NCBI RefSeq assembly: GCF_000787775.1
Contig: NZ_BBPM01000007.1
Coordinates: 59,079-104,730 of the forward strand
Direction: 5' to 3'
Origin: Streptacidiphilus carbonis
GTDB lineage: Bacteria; Actinomycetota; Actinomycetes; Streptomycetales; Streptomycetaceae
DNA: 45,652 nucleotides
The translations under genes were made by a program, and so were the position numbers. Positions 17,839 through 25,368 of this stretch are shown one piece after another. Every line of letters begins with the position of its first letter. The first letter of the stretch is position 1. The notes under the pieces are model-generated. The model saw only the letters and a program-made list of their open reading frames with translations, did not search any database and was not told the origin of the DNA.

Positions 17839-19170
17839 CTAGAACGCCTCGCCGGCCATGCCGGCCGTCAGGGTGGTTCCGTCGGCCGGGTCGATCAGCA
17901 GGAACGAGCCGGTGTGGCGGTTCACCGCGTAGGGGTCCAGGGCCAGCGGCTCGGAGGTGCGCAGCACCACCTGGCCGATGTCGTTGACCTGGAGGCTCTC
18001 CGGCTGGGGGATCCGGTCCAGGGTGTCGATGTCGATCCGGTAGGGCAGTTCCTTGACGATCGCCCGGACCGTGCGGGTGGTGTGCTTGAGCAGCACCCGG
18101 TCGCCGACCCGCAGCGGGCGCTCGTGCAGGTGCGACACGGTCGCCAGTACGTCCTGGGTGGACTCGGGGGCCGCCCCGGCGGCGATCAGGTCGCCTCGGG
18201 AGACGTCGATGTCGTCGGTCAGACGCACCGTCACCGACTGCGGCGCCCAGGCGATGTCGGTCTGCTTGCCCAGCACGTCGATCCCGGCCACGGAGGTGGT
18301 CAGCCCGGACGGCAGCACCGTCACCGGGTCGCCGGCCCGTAGCACGCCGGAGGCCAGCTGGCCGGCGTAGCCGCGGTAGTCCAGGTGCTCGGCGCTCTGC
18401 GGGCGGATCACGAACTGGACCGGGAAGCGGGCCGGCTCGTCCGAGGGGTCGGAGCCGACCGGCACCGTCTCCAGGTGCTCCAGCAGGGTGGGGCCGCCGT
18501 ACCAGTCCATGTGCGCGGAGGGCTCGACCACGTTGTCCCCGGCCAGCGCCGAGATCGGGATCGCGGTACTCCAGTTTTCTGGGGCGAGTCCTCCGGACCG
18601 CCCGGCGGGGACGCCGAGCGAGGCCGCGTAGGCGTTGAACTCCTCGGCGATGGCCGCGAACACCGGCTCGGCGTAGTCGACCAGGTCCATCTTGTTGACG
18701 GCCAGGACGACATGCGGGACGCGCAGCAGCGCGGCGACGGCCGCGTGCCTGCGGGTCTGCTGCACCACGCCGTTGCGGGCGTCGACCAGTACCACGGCGA
18801 GTTCGGCGGTGGAGGCGCCGGTGACCATGTTGCGGGTGTACTGAACGTGGCCGGGGGTGTCCGCCAGGATGAAGCGGCGGCGGGCGGTGGCGAAGTAGCG
18901 GTAGGCCACGTCGATGGTGATGCCCTGCTCGCGCTCGGCCCGCAGGCCGTCGGTGAGCAGCGCCAGGTCGGGGGCCTCCTGGCCGCGCTGCTGGGAGGCG
19001 GTGGTGACCGCCTCCAGCTGGTCGGTCAGGATCGACTTGGAGTCGTGAAGCAGCCGGCCGACCAGCGTCGACTTGCCGTCGTCGACGGAGCCCGCGGTGG
19101 CGAAGCGCAGCAGCGCGGTCGCCGACCCGGTCTCCAACGCGGGGGTGGTGTGGTGCAGTTCGGTGCTCAT
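17839..19170 (-). CDS. cysN: Sulfate adenylyltransferase subunit 1 (GTPase) CysN
   Basis: The 443-residue GTPase subunit of ATP sulfurylase; GTP hydrolysis drives formation of adenosine 5'-phosphosulfate (APS) by CysD. It has the translation-factor GTPase domain with P-loop GSVDDGKST (27-35), DTPGHVQYTRNM (G3) and NKMD (G4), then two beta-barrel domains. There is no fused C-terminal APS kinase domain, since CysC is a separate gene here. The ATG at 19170 is 2 bp after the cysD TAA, so the genes are coupled. It is preceded in the operon by cysD and followed by the possible leader and the importer genes. Confidence 0.96.
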   Translation of the reverse strand: MSTELHHTTPALETGSATALLRFATAGSVDDGKSTLVGRLLHDSKSILTDQLEAVTTASQQRGQEAPDLALLTDGLRAEREQGITIDVAYRYFATARRRFILADTPGHVQYTRNMVTGASTAELAVVLVDARNGVVQQTRRHAAVAALLRVPHVVLAVNKMDLVDYAEPVFAAIAEEFNAYAASLGVPAGRSGGLAPENWSTAIPISALAGDNVVEPSAHMDWYGGPTLLEHLETVPVGSDPSDEPARFPVQFVIRPQSAEHLDYRGYAGQLASGVLRAGDPVTVLPSGLTTSVAGIDVLGKQTDIAWAPQSVTVRLTDDIDVSRGDLIAAGAAPESTQDVLATVSHLHERPLRVGDRVLLKHTTRTVRAIVKELPYRIDIDTLDRIPQPESLQVNDIGQVVLRTSEPLALDPYAVNRHTGSFLLIDPADGTTLTAGMAGEAF

Positions 19171-19172
19171 GC

Positions 19173-20114
19173 TTAGAAGTACCCCTCGCGCTTGCGGTCT
19201 TCCATGGCGGCCTCGGACACCTTGTCGTCGGCCCGGGTGGCCCCGCGTTCGGTCAGTCGGCTGGCGGCCACCTCGGTGACGACGTCGGCGACGGTGGTCG
19301 CGTCGGAGTCCACCGCGCCGGTGCAGGACATGTCGCCGACGGTGCGGTAGCGCACCTGGCGCCGCTCGACCGTCTCGCCCTCCTTGGGGCCGCCCCACTC
19401 GCCCGCGGTCAGCCACATCCCGCTGCGCTTGAAGACGTCGCGCTCATGGGCGTAGTAGATGGCGGGGAGCTCGATCTTCTCGCGCTCGATGTACTGCCAG
19501 ACGTCCAGCTCGGTCCAGTTGGACAGCGGGAACACCCGGACGTGCTCGCCGGGGGAGTGCCGGCCGTTGTAGAGCGACCACAGCTCGGGGCGCTGGCGGC
19601 GCGGGTCCCAGGCGCCGAACTCGTCGCGCAGCGAGAAGACCCGCTCCTTGGCGCGGGCCTTCTCCTCGTCCCGGCGGCCGCCGCCGAAGACCGCGTCGAA
19701 GCGGTTGGACTCGATGCCGTCCAGCAGCGGCACGGTCTGCAGCGGGTTGCGCAGCCCGTCCGGGCGCTCCCGGAGCCGACCGGAGTCGATGAAGTCCTGG
19801 ACCTTGGCGACGTGCAGCCGCAGGCCGTGCTCGGCCACGGTGCGGTCGCGGTACTCCAGCACCTCGGGGAAGTTGTGGCCGGTGTCCACGTGCAGCAGCG
19901 AGAACGGGATCTGGGCCGGCCAGAAGGCCTTGAGTGCCAGGTGCAGCATGACGATGGAGTCCTTGCCGCCCGAGAAGAGGATCACCGGGCGCTCGAACTC
20001 GCCGGCCACCTCACGGAAGATGTGGACGGCCTCGGCCTCCAGGGCGTCCAGGTGCGAGAGCGCGTAGGGGTTCTCGTACGCCTCGGCGGTCAGGATGTCG
20101 GTCGCGGTGGTCAC
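19173..20114 (-). CDS. cysD: Sulfate adenylyltransferase subunit 2 CysD
   Basis: The 313-residue catalytic subunit of ATP sulfurylase, forming APS and pyrophosphate from ATP and sulfate together with CysN. It is a PP-loop ATP pyrophosphatase-fold enzyme with the signature SGGKDS (48-53), then HVDTGHNFPE, FGGGRRDEEKARAKER and the conserved C-terminal tail ending EDRKREGYF. Start is the GTG at 20114, which overlaps the cysC stop (GTGA), with GAGGGGA before it on the minus strand; this matches the usual N-terminus. Length is normal for the family. Confidence 0.96.
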   Translation of the reverse strand: MTTATDILTAEAYENPYALSHLDALEAEAVHIFREVAGEFERPVILFSGGKDSIVMLHLALKAFWPAQIPFSLLHVDTGHNFPEVLEYRDRTVAEHGLRLHVAKVQDFIDSGRLRERPDGLRNPLQTVPLLDGIESNRFDAVFGGGRRDEEKARAKERVFSLRDEFGAWDPRRQRPELWSLYNGRHSPGEHVRVFPLSNWTELDVWQYIEREKIELPAIYYAHERDVFKRSGMWLTAGEWGGPKEGETVERRQVRYRTVGDMSCTGAVDSDATTVADVVTEVAASRLTERGATRADDKVSEAAMEDRKREGYF

Positions 20115-20692
20115 GCCAGTCCCCTCTCGGTGAGCAGTGCGTGCAGGGCGGCGGCCGAGTCGGCCACCGGCTGGGTGTGCGCCTGGATGCGCAGGTCGGG
20201 TGCGGTGGGGGCCTCGTAGGGGTCGTCCACCCCGGTGAGGCCGGAGATCTCGCCCGCCGCCTGCTTGGCGTACAGGCCCTTGACGTCGCGCTCCGAGCAG
20301 ACCTCGACCGGTGTGGCGACGTGCACCTCCAGGTACGGCGTCCCCTGCCCGGCGTGGCGGGCGGCGACGGCGGCGCGGGAGGCGGCGTAGGGGGCGATCA
20401 CCGGTGCGAGCACCTTGACGCCGTTGGAGGCCAGCAGTTCGGCCACGAAGCCGATCCGCTGGATGTTGGTGTCCCGGTCCGCAGGGCTGAAGCCGAGCCC
20501 GGCGGAGAGGAAGGTACGGATCTCGTCCCCGTCCAGGATCTCCACCCGGTGGCCCTCGGCGCGCAACCGCTCCGCGAGCGCCAGCGCGATGGTGGTCTTC
20601 CCGGCGCTGGGCAGGCCGGTCAGCCACACGGTGGCGCCGGCTGCGGCCACGGCGGCCGCCGGGGCGGTCGCTGCGTCGACGGTGGTGGTCAT
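20111..20692 (-). CDS. cysC: Adenylyl-sulfate kinase CysC
   Basis: A 193-residue APS kinase that phosphorylates APS to PAPS with ATP. The P-loop is GLPSAGKTT (26-34); DGDEIR and the lid-region motif GLYAKQAAGEISGLTGVDDPYEAP are typical. The ATG at 20692 has GGAG 9 nt upstream; an in-frame TTG 15 nt earlier would lie inside that ribosome site, so I prefer the ATG. The gene ends overlapping cysD. Because the neighbouring CysH carries iron-sulfur cysteines typical of APS reductases, PAPS may be made mainly for sulfotransferases rather than for sulfite formation. An 84-bp gap separates it from cysH; a TTGACA-like hexamer there lacks a clear -10. Confidence 0.95.
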   Translation of the reverse strand: MTTTVDAATAPAAAVAAAGATVWLTGLPSAGKTTIALALAERLRAEGHRVEILDGDEIRTFLSAGLGFSPADRDTNIQRIGFVAELLASNGVKVLAPVIAPYAASRAAVAARHAGQGTPYLEVHVATPVEVCSERDVKGLYAKQAAGEISGLTGVDDPYEAPTAPDLRIQAHTQPVADSAAALHALLTERGLA

Positions 20693-20776
20693 CGGTCTCT
20701 GCTCCAAGGTGGGTCGGGTGGGGCTGTCAAGGGCGCATGGGGTAAGAGTGCTGGATGAGTCTGAGAGCTTCCTGAC

Positions 20777-21499
20777 CTACAGGTGAATGCCGCACTCGGT
20801 CTTGCCTGCTCCGGCCCAGCGGCCGGAACGGGCGTCCTCACCTGCGAGGATCCGCCGGGTGCAGGACTCGGGGGAGCAGCCGATGGACGCGTAGCCGTCA
20901 CTGAGCAGCAGGTTCAGCAGAATCCCGTGCTCGGCGACGTAGGCGTCCACGTCCGCCTGGGTCCAGCGGGCGATCGGGGCGATCTTCACCTTCTGCCGCT
21001 TGGCGTCGTAGCTGACGATCGGGGTGTTCGCCCGGGTCGGCGACTCGTCCCGGCGCAGCCCGGTCGCCCAGGCGTCGTAGCCGGCCAGGCTGCGGTTGAG
21101 CGGCTCGACCTTGCGCAGGGCGCAGCAGAGGTCGGGGTCGCGGTCGTGCAGCCGCGGCCCGTACTCGGCGTCCTGTTCGGCCACGGTCTGGCGGGGCGTC
21201 AGGGTGATCACGTTGACCGGGTAGACCTCCGCGACGGCGTCGCGGGTGCCCAGGGTCTCGGCGAAGTGGTAGCCGGTGTCCAGGAAGATCACATCCACGC
21301 CGGGGAGCGCGGTGGACGCCAGGTGCGCGACGACCGCGTCCTCCATCGAGGAGGTGACGGCGAAGCGCTTGCCGAAGGTCTCGGCGGCCCAGCGCATGAT
21401 CTCCTGCGCGGAGGCGTTCTCCAGCTCCCGGTTCGCCTGTTCGGCGAGGTCCCGGAGCTCCTCGGGAGTTCTGGTCGGTATGTCAGTCCTTGTTGCCAT
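20777..21499 (-). CDS. cysH: Phosphoadenylyl/adenylyl-sulfate reductase CysH, unusual Cys motif
   Basis: A 240-residue PP-loop reductase that makes sulfite from APS (or PAPS) with thioredoxin. Conserved parts are SSMEDAVVAHL, FLDTGYHFAET, CCALRKVEPL, and the C-terminal catalytic KTECGIHL with C236. C125-C126 plus a later cysteine pair bind a 4Fe-4S cluster in APS reductases. Here the later pair is C208-SPES-C213, whereas the family normally has Cys-x-x-Cys in IGCxPCT. The nucleotide sequence reads cleanly through this, so it is a two-residue insertion, not a frameshift. The ATG at 21499 lies 17 bp inside the upstream zinc-ribbon gene, showing tight coupling. Confidence 0.93.
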   Translation of the reverse strand: MATRTDIPTRTPEELRDLAEQANRELENASAQEIMRWAAETFGKRFAVTSSMEDAVVAHLASTALPGVDVIFLDTGYHFAETLGTRDAVAEVYPVNVITLTPRQTVAEQDAEYGPRLHDRDPDLCCALRKVEPLNRSLAGYDAWATGLRRDESPTRANTPIVSYDAKRQKVKIAPIARWTQADVDAYVAEHGILLNLLLSDGYASIGCSPESCTRRILAGEDARSGRWAGAGKTECGIHL

Positions 21500-21671
21500 C
21501 TGACGGTCCCCCAGATGTGGATGAATGCGAAGAAAGCAGGCCTAGGAACTTCAGGGAGAACGCCCGACGACAACTCGCGCATTCCCAACCCCCGTGCCCC
21601 CCTTCCTCACTGGGGCGCAGGTCCTCGTCCCCGCAGTACGGGCAGTAGAACGGTGCGGCTCGCTCGGTCAC
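21483..21671 (-). CDS. Small zinc-ribbon protein between sir and cysH
   Basis: A 62-residue protein with two CxxC knuckles, C10-PY-C13 and C31-AS-C34, separated by 17 residues: a rubredoxin-like or zinc-ribbon fold. The rest is short: FSLKFLGLLSS and a Ser-rich tail. Start is the GTG at 21671, overlapping the sir TGA (GTGA), and its end overlaps cysH by 17 bp, so it sits translationally locked between the sulfite reductase and the APS reductase. A small protein occurs at this place in the S. coelicolor cluster as I remember it. Function is unknown; metal handling, electron transfer or assembly help for Sir/CysH are possible. Confidence 0.85.
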   Translation of the reverse strand: MTERAAPFYCPYCGDEDLRPSEEGGHGGWECASCRRAFSLKFLGLLSSHSSTSGGPSDGNKD

Positions 21672-23377
21672 TTGAGGGCCCCTTCGTCGGCACGGAGCGC
21701 CCATTCGGCGAAGCGCTCGTCCTCGGTGCGCTCTGCCTCGAAGCGGCGCAGGACGCGCTCGATGTAGTCGGGGAGTTCGTCCGCGGTGACCTTGAGGCCG
21801 CGCAGCTTGCGCCCGAAGCCGGCCTGGAAGCCGAGGCTGCCGCCGAGGTGCACCTGGAACCCCTCGACCTGCTCGCCGTCGGCGTTCAGCATCAGCTGGC
21901 CCTTGAGGCCGAAGTCGCCGGTCTGGATCCGGGCGCAGGCGTTCGGGCAGCCGTTGATGTTGATGCTGATCGGCTGGTCGAAGTCGGGGAGGCGCTTCTC
22001 CAGGTCGGCGATGAGGTCGTGGCCGCGGCCCTTGGTCTCGACGATGGCCAGCTTGCAGAACTCGATGCCGGTGCAGGCGATGGTGCCGCGCCGGAACGAG
22101 GACGGGCGGACCTGGAAGTCCAGCGCGTCCAGCGCCGCCACCAGCGAGTCGACCTGGTCCGGTGCGACGTCCAGGATGATCATCTTCTGCTCGACCGTGG
22201 TGCTCAGCCGGTCCGAACCGTGTGCGGCGGCGACATCGGCGATCTTCGCCAGGGTCGCGCCGTCGATGCGGCCGACCTTGGGGGCGAAGCCGACATAGAA
22301 GTTGCCGTCCTGCTGCGGGTGCACGCCCACGTGGTCGCGCCAGCGGGTGCTGGGCTCGGCCGGCGCCGGGCCGTCCAGCAGCGGGCGCTTGAGGTACTCG
22401 TCCTCCAGCACCTGCCGGAACTTTTCCGGTCCCCAGTCGGCCATCAGGAACTTCAGCCGGGCGCGGGTGCGCAGCCGGCGGTAGCCGTAGTCGCGGAAGA
22501 TGCCGACCACGCCGGCCCAGACGTCGGGGACCTGCTCCAGCGGGACCCAGGCGCCCAGGCGCTCGGCCAGCCGGGGGTTGGTGGACAGGCCGCCGCCGAC
22601 CCAGAGGTCGAAGCCGGGGCCGTGCTCCGGGTGGACCACGCCGACGAAGGCGACGTCGTTGATCTCGTGCACCACGTCCTGGACCGGCGATCCGGAGATC
22701 GCGGTCTTGAACTTGCGCGGCAGGTTGGAGAACTCCTTGTCACCGATGTAGCGCTGGTGGATCTCGTCCACCGCCCAGCTGCCGTCGATGATCTCGTCCG
22801 CGGCGATGCCGGCCACCGGCGAACCGATGATCACGCGCGGGCAGTCGCCGCAGGCCTCGGTGGTGGACAGGCCGACGGCCTCCAGCTTCTGCCAGATCGC
22901 CGGGACGTCCTCGATCCGGATCCAGTGCAGCTGGATGTTCTGCCGGTCGGTGATGTCGGCGGTGCCGCGGGCGTAGGTCTCGGAGACCTCGCCGATGGCG
23001 CGCAGCTGGGCGGTGGTCAGCCGGCCGCCGTCGATGCGGACCCGCATCATGAAGTACTCGTCGTCCAGCTCGTGCGGTTCCAGGATGGCGGTCTTGCCGC
23101 CGTCGATGCCGGCCCGGCGCTGGGTGTAGAGGCCCCACCACCGCATCCGGCCGCGCAGGTCGGCCGGGTCGATGCTGTCGAAGCCGCGGTGGGCGTAGAT
23201 CGTCTCAATGCGTGTCCGCACATTGAGACCGTCGTCGTCCTTCTTGAACTGCTCATTGCCGTTCAGCGGAGTGAAGTGACCCATGCCCCACTGACCCTCA
23301 CCGCGGTGGCGGGTCACCTTGCGGTTGGCCGCCGGGCGGCGCTCGGCGGCGTCGTCGTGGCTGGGGGTCGAAGCCAT
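21668..23377 (-). CDS. sir: Ferredoxin-dependent sulfite (nitrite) reductase
   Basis: A 569-residue siroheme and 4Fe-4S reductase that takes sulfite to sulfide with six electrons from ferredoxin. Two pseudo-symmetric halves are visible. The cluster/siroheme cysteines are C435, C441 (ACTGIEFC) and C477, C481 (NGCPNAC). TTEACGDCPR (C176, C179) and NIQLHW line the active site as in mycobacterial SirA/NirA. In this context (cysH, cysDNC, chelatase) sulfite is the likely substrate rather than nitrite. The ATG at 23377 has AAGGA 7 nt upstream. A 27-residue leader peptide gene lies 159 bp upstream, so expression probably responds to cysteine. Confidence 0.94.
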   Translation of the reverse strand: MASTPSHDDAAERRPAANRKVTRHRGEGQWGMGHFTPLNGNEQFKKDDDGLNVRTRIETIYAHRGFDSIDPADLRGRMRWWGLYTQRRAGIDGGKTAILEPHELDDEYFMMRVRIDGGRLTTAQLRAIGEVSETYARGTADITDRQNIQLHWIRIEDVPAIWQKLEAVGLSTTEACGDCPRVIIGSPVAGIAADEIIDGSWAVDEIHQRYIGDKEFSNLPRKFKTAISGSPVQDVVHEINDVAFVGVVHPEHGPGFDLWVGGGLSTNPRLAERLGAWVPLEQVPDVWAGVVGIFRDYGYRRLRTRARLKFLMADWGPEKFRQVLEDEYLKRPLLDGPAPAEPSTRWRDHVGVHPQQDGNFYVGFAPKVGRIDGATLAKIADVAAAHGSDRLSTTVEQKMIILDVAPDQVDSLVAALDALDFQVRPSSFRRGTIACTGIEFCKLAIVETKGRGHDLIADLEKRLPDFDQPISININGCPNACARIQTGDFGLKGQLMLNADGEQVEGFQVHLGGSLGFQAGFGRKLRGLKVTADELPDYIERVLRRFEAERTEDERFAEWALRADEGALK

Positions 23378-23536
23378 GGTGCAGTCCTTCGGCAGAGTGG
23401 CGGGGCCTGGGGTTCGGTACCGGCTCCCGGTCTGCACAGCGGCATTGACCTGCACAGTCGTGCTCGGCTTGTGCGGTCGTGCGAGCGGTGGCCTGACCGG
23501 GCCGACAGGCGGCGGGTTGAGAGCGGCAGTAGGGGC

Positions 23537-23620
23537 TCAGGTCACCGGACAGATGGCGCTGGACATGCGGCCGAGGTCGACGTGAAGTCGACCGACCAAG
23601 GCAGTTCCGGCACCAGACAT
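23537..23620 (-). CDS. Leader peptide upstream of sir (RLHVDL-SSAIC type)
   Basis: A 27-residue peptide: the core RLHVDLGRMSSAIC (residues 11-24) matches the family of putative leader peptides found before cysteine-biosynthesis genes in actinobacteria. The single Cys codon (TGT, residue 24) is four codons from the stop. The family is thought to act by ribosome stalling or attenuation when cysteine is scarce. The ATG at 23620 has no strong ribosome site. The 159 bp between its stop and the sir start contain two copies of CTGTGCAG but I cannot define a clear attenuator hairpin. Identification rests on the core motif plus position. Confidence 0.8.
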   Translation of the reverse strand: MSGAGTALVGRLHVDLGRMSSAICPVT

Positions 23621-23653
23621 GGCAGAAGCGTCGCACGCCGATCTTTCTGGCGT

Positions 23654-23696
23654 CCACCACCGTCCAGAATATGAACATTTGTGTCTCAGGTGGTGG
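23654..23696. other. 8-bp inverted repeat between acyl-CoA dehydrogenase and sir leader
   Basis: CCACCACC (23654-23661) and GGTGGTGG (23689-23696) are exact reverse complements around 27 bp of unusually AT-rich DNA (CATATTC, ACAAATG). It could terminate the upstream operon or hold the sir promoter and its regulator; the AT-rich loop is the most promoter-like part of this gap, but I cannot fit a good -35/-10 pair. Confidence 0.4.
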
Positions 23697-23698
23697 GA

Positions 23699-25345
23699 TC
23701 AGCGCAGGCTCGGCCGGGTCCGGTCCACGATGGCCGCCAGATCGGCGCCGACCGGCAGCGTACCGAAGGTCGAACCCCGGTCCCCGCCCAGGCGGGAGCG
23801 GCAGAAGGCGTCGGCGACTGCCGCCGGGGCGTGCCTGAGCAGCAGCGAGGCCTGCAGCAGCAGCGCCAGCCGCTCCACCACCCGGCGCGCCCTGGCCTCC
23901 AGCCCGGCCGGGTCGGCGAGCTCGTCCAGCAGTTCCTTCACGGCGGCGTCGAAGTGCCGGTCGGCGCCCTCGGCGAGCCGCAGCTCGGCCAGGAAGGCGT
24001 CCACCGCCTGCTGCTCCCGGGTCAGCACCCGCAGCACGTCCAGGGCGTTGACATTGCCCGAGCCCTCCCAGACCGAGTTCAGCGGCGACTCGCGGAACAG
24101 CCGGGGCATCCCCGACTCCTCGACGTAGCCGTTGCCGCCCAGGCACTCCAGCGCCTCCGCGGCGACCACCGGGCAGCGCTTGGTGATCCAGTATTTGGAC
24201 ACCGCGACCGCCAGTCGGCGGAACTCGCGCTCCTGCGGGGTGTTCCTGTCGAAGGCCGAGGCCAGCCGTAGCGCGGTCGCGGTGGCCGCCTCGGACTCCA
24301 GCGCCAGGTCGGCCAGGACGTTGCGCATCAGCGGCTTGTCGATCAGCGGGCCGCCGAAGGCGCTGCGGTGCGCGGCGTGGTGCGCGGCCTGCGCCAGCGC
24401 CTGCCGCATCAGCGAGGTGGAGCCGAGCACGCAGTCCATCCGGGTGGCCGAGACCATCTCGATGATGGTGGCCACCCCGCGCCCCTCCGGACCCAGCCGC
24501 TGCGCCCAGGTGGTGCCGTCGAACTCGACCTCGGAGGAGGCGTTGGAGCGGTTGCCCAGCTTGTCCTTGAGCCGCTGGATCCGGAAGGTGTTGCGGGTGC
24601 CGTCCGCCAGCACCCGGGGCAGCACGAAGCAGGTCAGCCCGCCGGGGGCCTGCGCCAGCACCAGGAAGACGTCCGACATCGGCGCGGAGCAGAACCACTT
24701 GTGCCCGGTCAGCAGGTACTCCCCGTCGGCCGCCAGCGGCACGGCACGGGTGGTGTTGGCGCGGACGTCCGAGCCGCCCTGCTTCTCGGTCATCCCCATG
24801 CCGGCGATCAGCCCGCGCTTGTGCTGCGGCGCCCGCAGCCCGAAGTCGTAGCTGCGGGAGGTCAGCAGCGGCACCCACTGCTCGGCCAGCGCCGGGTCGG
24901 TGCGCAGCGCCGGGACGGCGGCGTGCGTCATCGAGACCGGGCAGCCGTGCCCGTACTCGGCCTGCGACCAGACCATGAACCCGGCGGCCCGGCGCAGATG
25001 CCCGTCCGGACGGGTCCAGGCGTCACCGGTCAGTCCGGCCGAGACGGCGCGCTCCATCAGCGAGTGCCAGGCCGGGTGGAACTCCACCTCGTCGATCCGG
25101 TTGCCGTAGCGGTCGTGGGTGCGCAGCACCGGCTCATGCGTGTTGGCCAGCTCGCCCCAGTGCTGCGCCTCGGCCGACCCCGCCGCCCGCCCCAGCTCCC
25201 CGAGCTCGCCGTCGATCTCCGGCAGCCGCTCGGGCGCGGCGTACCGGGCCACGCCCTCGCGCAGCGCGGCGTCGGCCGCGTAGACGTCGTAGCCGGCGAG
25301 CGGCGGGGCCTGGTTGGTGACGTCGTGGGTGGTCATGTCCGTCAC
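23699..25345 (-). CDS. Acyl-CoA dehydrogenase, AidB-like
   Basis: A 548-residue FAD flavoprotein of the acyl-CoA dehydrogenase superfamily. GMGMTEKQGGSDVRAN and HKWFCSAPMSDVFLVLAQ are the middle-domain FAD and substrate motifs; DKLGNRSNASSEVEF is characteristic of the AidB group, and LGGNGYVEESGMPRLFRESPLNSVWEGSGNV is the C-terminal helical domain. E. coli AidB (541 aa) is linked to the alkylation response; other members are plain acyl-CoA dehydrogenases. GTG at 25345 has GAGGG 5 nt upstream and is preferred; the ATG nine bases later is the alternative. It ends the operon that starts at 30131, only 23 bp after the fusion gene, so a role in lipid oxidation is also plausible. Confidence 0.9.
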   Translation of the reverse strand: MTDMTTHDVTNQAPPLAGYDVYAADAALREGVARYAAPERLPEIDGELGELGRAAGSAEAQHWGELANTHEPVLRTHDRYGNRIDEVEFHPAWHSLMERAVSAGLTGDAWTRPDGHLRRAAGFMVWSQAEYGHGCPVSMTHAAVPALRTDPALAEQWVPLLTSRSYDFGLRAPQHKRGLIAGMGMTEKQGGSDVRANTTRAVPLAADGEYLLTGHKWFCSAPMSDVFLVLAQAPGGLTCFVLPRVLADGTRNTFRIQRLKDKLGNRSNASSEVEFDGTTWAQRLGPEGRGVATIIEMVSATRMDCVLGSTSLMRQALAQAAHHAAHRSAFGGPLIDKPLMRNVLADLALESEAATATALRLASAFDRNTPQEREFRRLAVAVSKYWITKRCPVVAAEALECLGGNGYVEESGMPRLFRESPLNSVWEGSGNVNALDVLRVLTREQQAVDAFLAELRLAEGADRHFDAAVKELLDELADPAGLEARARRVVERLALLLQASLLLRHAPAAVADAFCRSRLGGDRGSTFGTLPVGADLAAIVDRTRPSLR

Positions 25346-25368
25346 GTTAGCCCTCGTCCCCCGCTCCG

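Noticed and set aside
17839-20114. Possible CysN-CysC fusion
   Set aside because: CysN ends at 443 residues without a kinase domain and cysC is a separate gene at 20111-20692.
20727-20732. TTGACA-like hexamer before cysC as an internal promoter
   Set aside because: No acceptable -10 hexamer at 16-18 nt; the cys genes are otherwise tightly coupled.
20783-23674. Long plus-strand open frame across cysH and sir
   Set aside because: Antisense shadow of well-supported genes; Val/Gly/Asp/Gln-rich translation with no recognisable domain.
24000-25345. AidB-like gene as part of the ada-alkA/ogt alkylation response
   Set aside because: It is 16 kb away, in a different operon, with no shared operator seen; its operon context fits lipid oxidation at least as well.
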